From NCBI RefSeq assembly GCF_900102545.1, contig NZ_FNBN01000002.1, forward strand, positions 145,245-209,244: a stretch of 64,000 nt of DNA, read 5' to 3'. Position numbers and translations under genes: made by a program. The notes under the pieces are model-generated. The model was not told where the DNA came from. It did no database searches and saw only the letters and a list, made by a program, of their open reading frames with translations. This DNA is from Chitinophaga filiformis. Lineage in GTDB: Bacteria > Bacteroidota > Bacteroidia > Chitinophagales > Chitinophagaceae. Below are positions 62,101 to 64,000 of this stretch, piece by piece; within the stretch, counting starts at the first letter, position 1; each line of letters begins with the position of its first letter.

Positions 62101-62420
62101 ACCAGGCGGACGTACAGGGATATGGGTTTCCCATCGGGAACTTTGACCGTGAAACGGCCTTCCCTGTCGGAAATGGCGCCTGACTGGGTACCAGCAACAC
62201 CGATAGTCACCCCTTCCAGCACATTCCCGTTAGCCGAATCCACGACCTGCCCGGTAATGGTTTTGGGTAATGCCTGGCCGGCATCATCCCGTTTTTGTGC
62301 GGCGCCTTTCTCCACCCCGGATAAAATGAGGGCGCCGATAAACAATAATTGTAACAACAGGCTCTTTCCGCCCGTGTTTTTCATAACATGGACGCATGCG
62401 TCAAACGTGGGTCTTTTCAT
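59193..62420 (-). CDS. susC: SusC/RagA-family TonB-dependent outer-membrane receptor
   Basis: From the ATG at 62420 the protein has 1075 residues; the frame continues upstream to a TTG at 62444 but ATG fits better. After the signal segment (LLLQLLFIGALILSGVEKG) come a carboxypeptidase-regulatory-like domain (ITGQVVDSANGNVLEGVTIG), the SusC box LNQVIVTGYGTQRKATVTGA, and the plug (MMTGKLPGLRVVQKSSEPGA, LVVIDGVPRSSGDLSRMDPN, LKDAAAAVYGVRAANGVILV). The barrel ends in SVGASVTF. No STN domain is present. It heads a SusC-SusD-DUF3823 operon, probably for glycan uptake; no enzyme gene in the window identifies the substrate. Confidence 0.93.
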   Translation of the reverse strand: MKRPTFDACVHVMKNTGGKSLLLQLLFIGALILSGVEKGAAQKRDDAGQALPKTITGQVVDSANGNVLEGVTIGVAGTQSGAISDREGRFTVKVPDGKPISLYVRLVGYRELRIPYSGSGNVVVRLPATTAGLNQVIVTGYGTQRKATVTGAVSVIRASELVVTKNENVINMMTGKLPGLRVVQKSSEPGAYDNVFDIRGMGNPLVVIDGVPRSSGDLSRMDPNEIESISILKDAAAAVYGVRAANGVILVTSKKGTRSLTGKFDITYAVNQSWQQFLNVPQGVDALQYMMLKNEKQKRDFGNNFYNQMPPSFSDADMELYRNGTLKSSDWVGATMKEFAPEIQHTLSVNGGNDKANYFFNLGYFNQDGLFRSGDMNYDRWNFRSNINAKITDRMRAQLLLSGYTDTKNQPGGRGIWEMFKYTWNQLPTDQIYANNNPQYPHLMPDNANPVIMTNAGYVGSQAFKNKNFQGQLALEYDIPAIEGLMARGMYNYGFNIVDNTLVKKSYSLFEYDRQNDKYIGTLVNAPSTVNRTYGNNTSTLYQLSLNYTRKFAGRHNVTGLVLYEESHATADNFYAQREFSLGLPYLFAGDAGNQLGSMDGNGLWETVNKGIVGKVNYDFKGKYLLDFSFRYDGSSKFKPGAQWGFFPAISGGWRLTEEPFFQRFVSPNILSNLKLRASYGRTGDDGATGFQYISGYNYPSPGYFFGGNYVNGMASRGVVNPDLTWYTAKTLNMGIDFDLLKGMIGGSVDYFIRNRDGLLATRTTTLPGTVGTNLPQENLNSDRTRGIEIVLTHRNTIRDFSYNISANVASTRTMLRVVQQTKAGNSYENWKNSQQNRYTNIWWGKQYGGQFSSYDQIYHYNVNTGGGNQNVVPGDYYYQDWNNDGVIDGKDESPIAVRDLPLINFGMTLGAAWKGVDFNMLLQGATDFYVQYAEQMAEPLMYGRSALTQFLDRWHTADPNADVFDPNTQWVPGKYPAMGSPVAEGTKAVQDASYLRIKSLEIGYTIPKKLLSHMGISNLRAYVNSYNLATFTGLKNSDPEHPGTVANGADWNYSQGGYKYPMNRTFSVGASVTF

Positions 62421-62691
62421 ATTTGCAAGCTTTGCTTTTAACAAGGAGGTCTGTAGATCTCTGATTTCATAACAGGAATAAATGCTTTATGCTATTTAAT
62501 TACTTTTAATGCTGATCCAGGAAGAAGGCATGACATAGATTCGTAAGGTCCCCTTCAATGAGAACTGATAATCAGACCTGTACGCAACTGAGTGTAATAA
62601 ACTATCCGGGAGATTAAAAAAGGCTTAACAAAGGGGTTAATGGGGGGATTAACTATGAAATTTCTCTAAAAAAAACAGTACCACCGCGTCG

Positions 62692-62889
62692 ATTAACAAA
62701 ACACCTGTCAATCCGCCGCGGCGTCAAACGGGAATTAACAAAACATCAATCAACCCCGCTAAGGGTTGTCTTGTTTGTAGCCCGGGGTTGCAAACCCCGG
62801 GGAATGTGGGATCACATCTCCCAATTTTTTAACCCATTAAACGAATTAACAACAAAACACCAATCAACCCCGCTAGGGGTGTTTGTAGG
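62692..62889 (+). repeat. Local array of REP-like repeats, copies C and D
   Basis: Three spaced units begin with ATTAACAAAACA-like sequence (near 62692, 62733 and 62843). Copy C (62751-62802) has stem 1 CAACCC/GGGTTG, the linker TTGTTTGTAGC and stem 2 CCGGGGTT/AACCCCGG. Copy D (62865-62889) has the first stem (ACCCC/GGGGT) and GTTTGTAGGA but no second stem. They match copies A and B elsewhere in the window. Confidence 0.65.
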
Positions 62890-62896
62890 ATACGTA

Positions 62897-62968
62897 TTCG
62901 GTATATATTCGGTAGAGATTCGGTGGAGGCTATAGCCTATAGGCTCTCTACTATATGTCGACCGAACC
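62897..62968. repeat. 11-bp tandem repeats with inverted copy and palindromes
   Basis: ATTCGGT recurs exactly every 11 bases at 62897, 62908 and 62919. Two overlapping 12-bp palindromes follow (AGGCTATAGCCT at 62928-62939 and AGCCTATAGGCT at 62935-62946), and an inverted ACCGAAC half-site lies at 62962-62968. No gene covers the 62421-63135 interval; this block and the repeat array are its main content. Confidence 0.6.
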
Positions 62969-63097
62969 TCCGGGCAGCCAGAGGCTATTTCTACTACGGA
63001 TAGTTACAACCGAGGTAATACGCCTGTACAATGACAAACCTTTCATAGATAAACCAACCCATTTTATTTTTTAATATAAAATAAGCTCTTTTTTAGT

Positions 63098-63105
63098 ACT
63101 TTAGC
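63098..63105 (+). promoter_or_regulatory. Candidate -7 box for the DUF3857-type gene
   Basis: TACTTTAG resembles the Bacteroidota -7 box TAnnTTTG with one mismatch and lies 30 bases upstream of the start codon. An AT-rich stretch around 63065-63085 occupies the -33 area, but a clear TTTG is missing. Confidence 0.35.
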
Positions 63106-63135
63106 TCCCAATATTTATCAATCTTTCCCTTACTA

Positions 63136-64000
63136 TGAAGCTTCAGGTGCAAATCTGTTCCCATGCCAGACGGCTACTCCGTCTGAGTATCTGTTTATTC
63201 TTATATTATCCTCTTTCTATACATGCTCAGAAAAATGATGATAACATAGAACTGGCCAACGTAGATGAAACGTATGAATTTCAATACGATATTCGTCAGA
63301 AGCAGATAACCGTCAAAGAAACCCTTCATAAAGATTTTATATGCAACGGCTTCCGTTCCGCCATTCCCTTCTCTGAAAGCTACAACGGCCAGGAGGAGAT
63401 TAAAGATGTGACCATTGTCGTAGATGGTAAAAAAGCCAGAAGTATAGAACCTTCCTATGACTATCTGAACATAGACGAATACTTCTATTCAGATCTGAAA
63501 ATCTGTCACTTTACCCTGCCGTTTACCCGCCAGGGCTCCCATAGTGAAGTGACCATAGAAAAAGAGATCAAAGATCCACGTTACCTCACTACTGTCTATC
63601 TGACCGAAGATTATCCGGAAAAGCATAAGAGGGTCACCGTTATTGTTCCCCGGTGGATGGATGTTGAAATTCATACCTTCCATTTTGAAGGACAGCAGAT
63701 TAAAACTGAAAAAACTTACAATAAGGACAAAGACGCTGATGTCTATGTTTATACCGCTACGGGGCTTCCCGCCATGAAATCGGTAACTATGAGCCCCGGC
63801 CCTACCTGGATCTACCCGCATATTCTTGTACGCAGTAAAGCGGCTAATTACAACGGAGAAAAAAACGTCTATTTTAATACGACGAACGATCTTTACCGAT
63901 GGTGTCATAACCTGGCCACCCAGCTACACCCCGATACCGCAGCATTGGGCGCCAAAGCACGTGAGATCACTGCCGGCATTACAGATCCATTTGCCCGGAT
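63136..64000 (+). CDS. DUF3857 / transglutaminase-like secreted protein, 3' end beyond window
   Basis: The open frame from the ATG at 63136 runs off the right edge; 288 codons are visible. The N-terminus (MKLQVQICSHARRLLRLSIC, then LFLYYPLSIHAQ) is a signal peptide cut after HAQ. The following beta-rich region (VDETYEFQYDIRQKQITVKE, YLNIDEYFYSDLKICHF) looks like the DUF3857 domain that comes before a transglutaminase-like domain in Bacteroidota, and the last visible part (NDLYRWCHNLATQLHPDT, then AREITAGITDP) would be the start of that second domain. Cysteine, histidine and aspartate of the catalytic triad lie outside the window, so activity is not assessed. Confidence 0.6.

Noticed and set aside
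62692..62889. Repeat array as a CRISPR
   Set aside because: Only three irregular units with internal hairpins and no cas genes; units differ in length and no uniform spacers exist.
63489..63908. Minus-strand open frame of 139 codons
   Set aside because: It is antisense to the plus-strand DUF3857-type gene, which has a signal peptide and coherent protein sequence.

Overview
The window looks like chromosome from a member of the Bacteroidota, most likely a Chitinophaga-type Chitinophagaceae. The signs are three SusC/SusD outer-membrane uptake pairs, an ECF sigma/FecR signalling pair, DUF6443-type RHS proteins, a two-domain FtsX-type permease typical of the phylum, Bacteroidota-style promoters (TTTG / TAnnTTTG) instead of strong Shine-Dalgarno sites, and overlapping operon genes. 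No tRNA, rRNA, CRISPR array, transposase or phage structural block was found.

Layout. (1) 1-7909, minus strand: an RHS/YD-repeat cell-surface module of three secreted proteins; the last gene runs off the left edge. (2) 8400-29483, plus strand: one cobalamin operon of about 21 kb headed by a cobalamin riboswitch. It encodes a [2Fe-2S] ferredoxin, two HX4DH-type nickel/cobalt permeases, an SDR-like protein, CbiX, most corrin-ring enzymes (several fused: CobJ-CobH, CbiE-CbiT, CbiG-CobM), CobK, CbiD, ChlI/ChlD-type chelatase subunits, the nucleotide-loop enzymes (CobU, CobT, CobS, CobC), a PduO-type adenosyltransferase, a CobW GTPase and CobN. CbiX, CbiG and CbiD point to the early-cobalt (anaerobic-type) route, yet a full CobN-ChlI-ChlD chelatase is also present. 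ChlI and ChlD lie in different frames (-1 relation) and ChlD has no ATG start. (3) 29487-31457, minus strand: a metal-dependent amidohydrolase-fold protein with an inserted membrane-associated segment. (4) 31779-38537, plus strand: a four-gene cassette of a VioB-type ferritin-like protein, a LodA/GoxA-like quinoprotein oxidase homologue, a radical SAM/SPASM enzyme and a LodB/QhpG-like flavoprotein. This is the best candidate for an undescribed system. (5) 38687-41041: an FtsX-type ABC permease behind a sigma-54-like promoter. (6) 41210-45868, minus: a SusC/SusD pair with a LacI-type palindrome upstream. (7) 46343-55856, minus: ECF sigma, FecR, STN-bearing SusC, SusD and a metzincin-type zinc protease, a self-contained trans-envelope signalling and uptake locus. 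(8) 55998-56438, minus: an SRPBCC (AHSA1-like) protein. (9) 56634-62420, minus: a third SusC/SusD pair with a DUF3823 lipoprotein. (10) 62421-63135: a repeat-rich intergenic stretch. (11) 63136 to the right edge, plus: start of a DUF3857/transglutaminase-like secreted protein.

How the parts work together. The B12 operon makes the corrin ring, inserts cobalt, adenosylates it and attaches the lower ligand, under B12 feedback through the riboswitch. Uroporphyrinogen methyltransferase, the two amide synthases, the aminopropanol-arm enzymes and BluB are not in this window and must be elsewhere or replaced by salvage. The uptake loci import glycans or peptides. In the oxidase cassette, the radical SAM enzyme and the flavoprotein would mature a protein-derived quinone cofactor in the LodA-like protein; this is inferred from family membership and gene order, not shown.

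A dispersed two-hairpin repeat around a core like GTTTGTAGC occurs at 21012 (inside the B12 operon), 46261 and 62751-62889.
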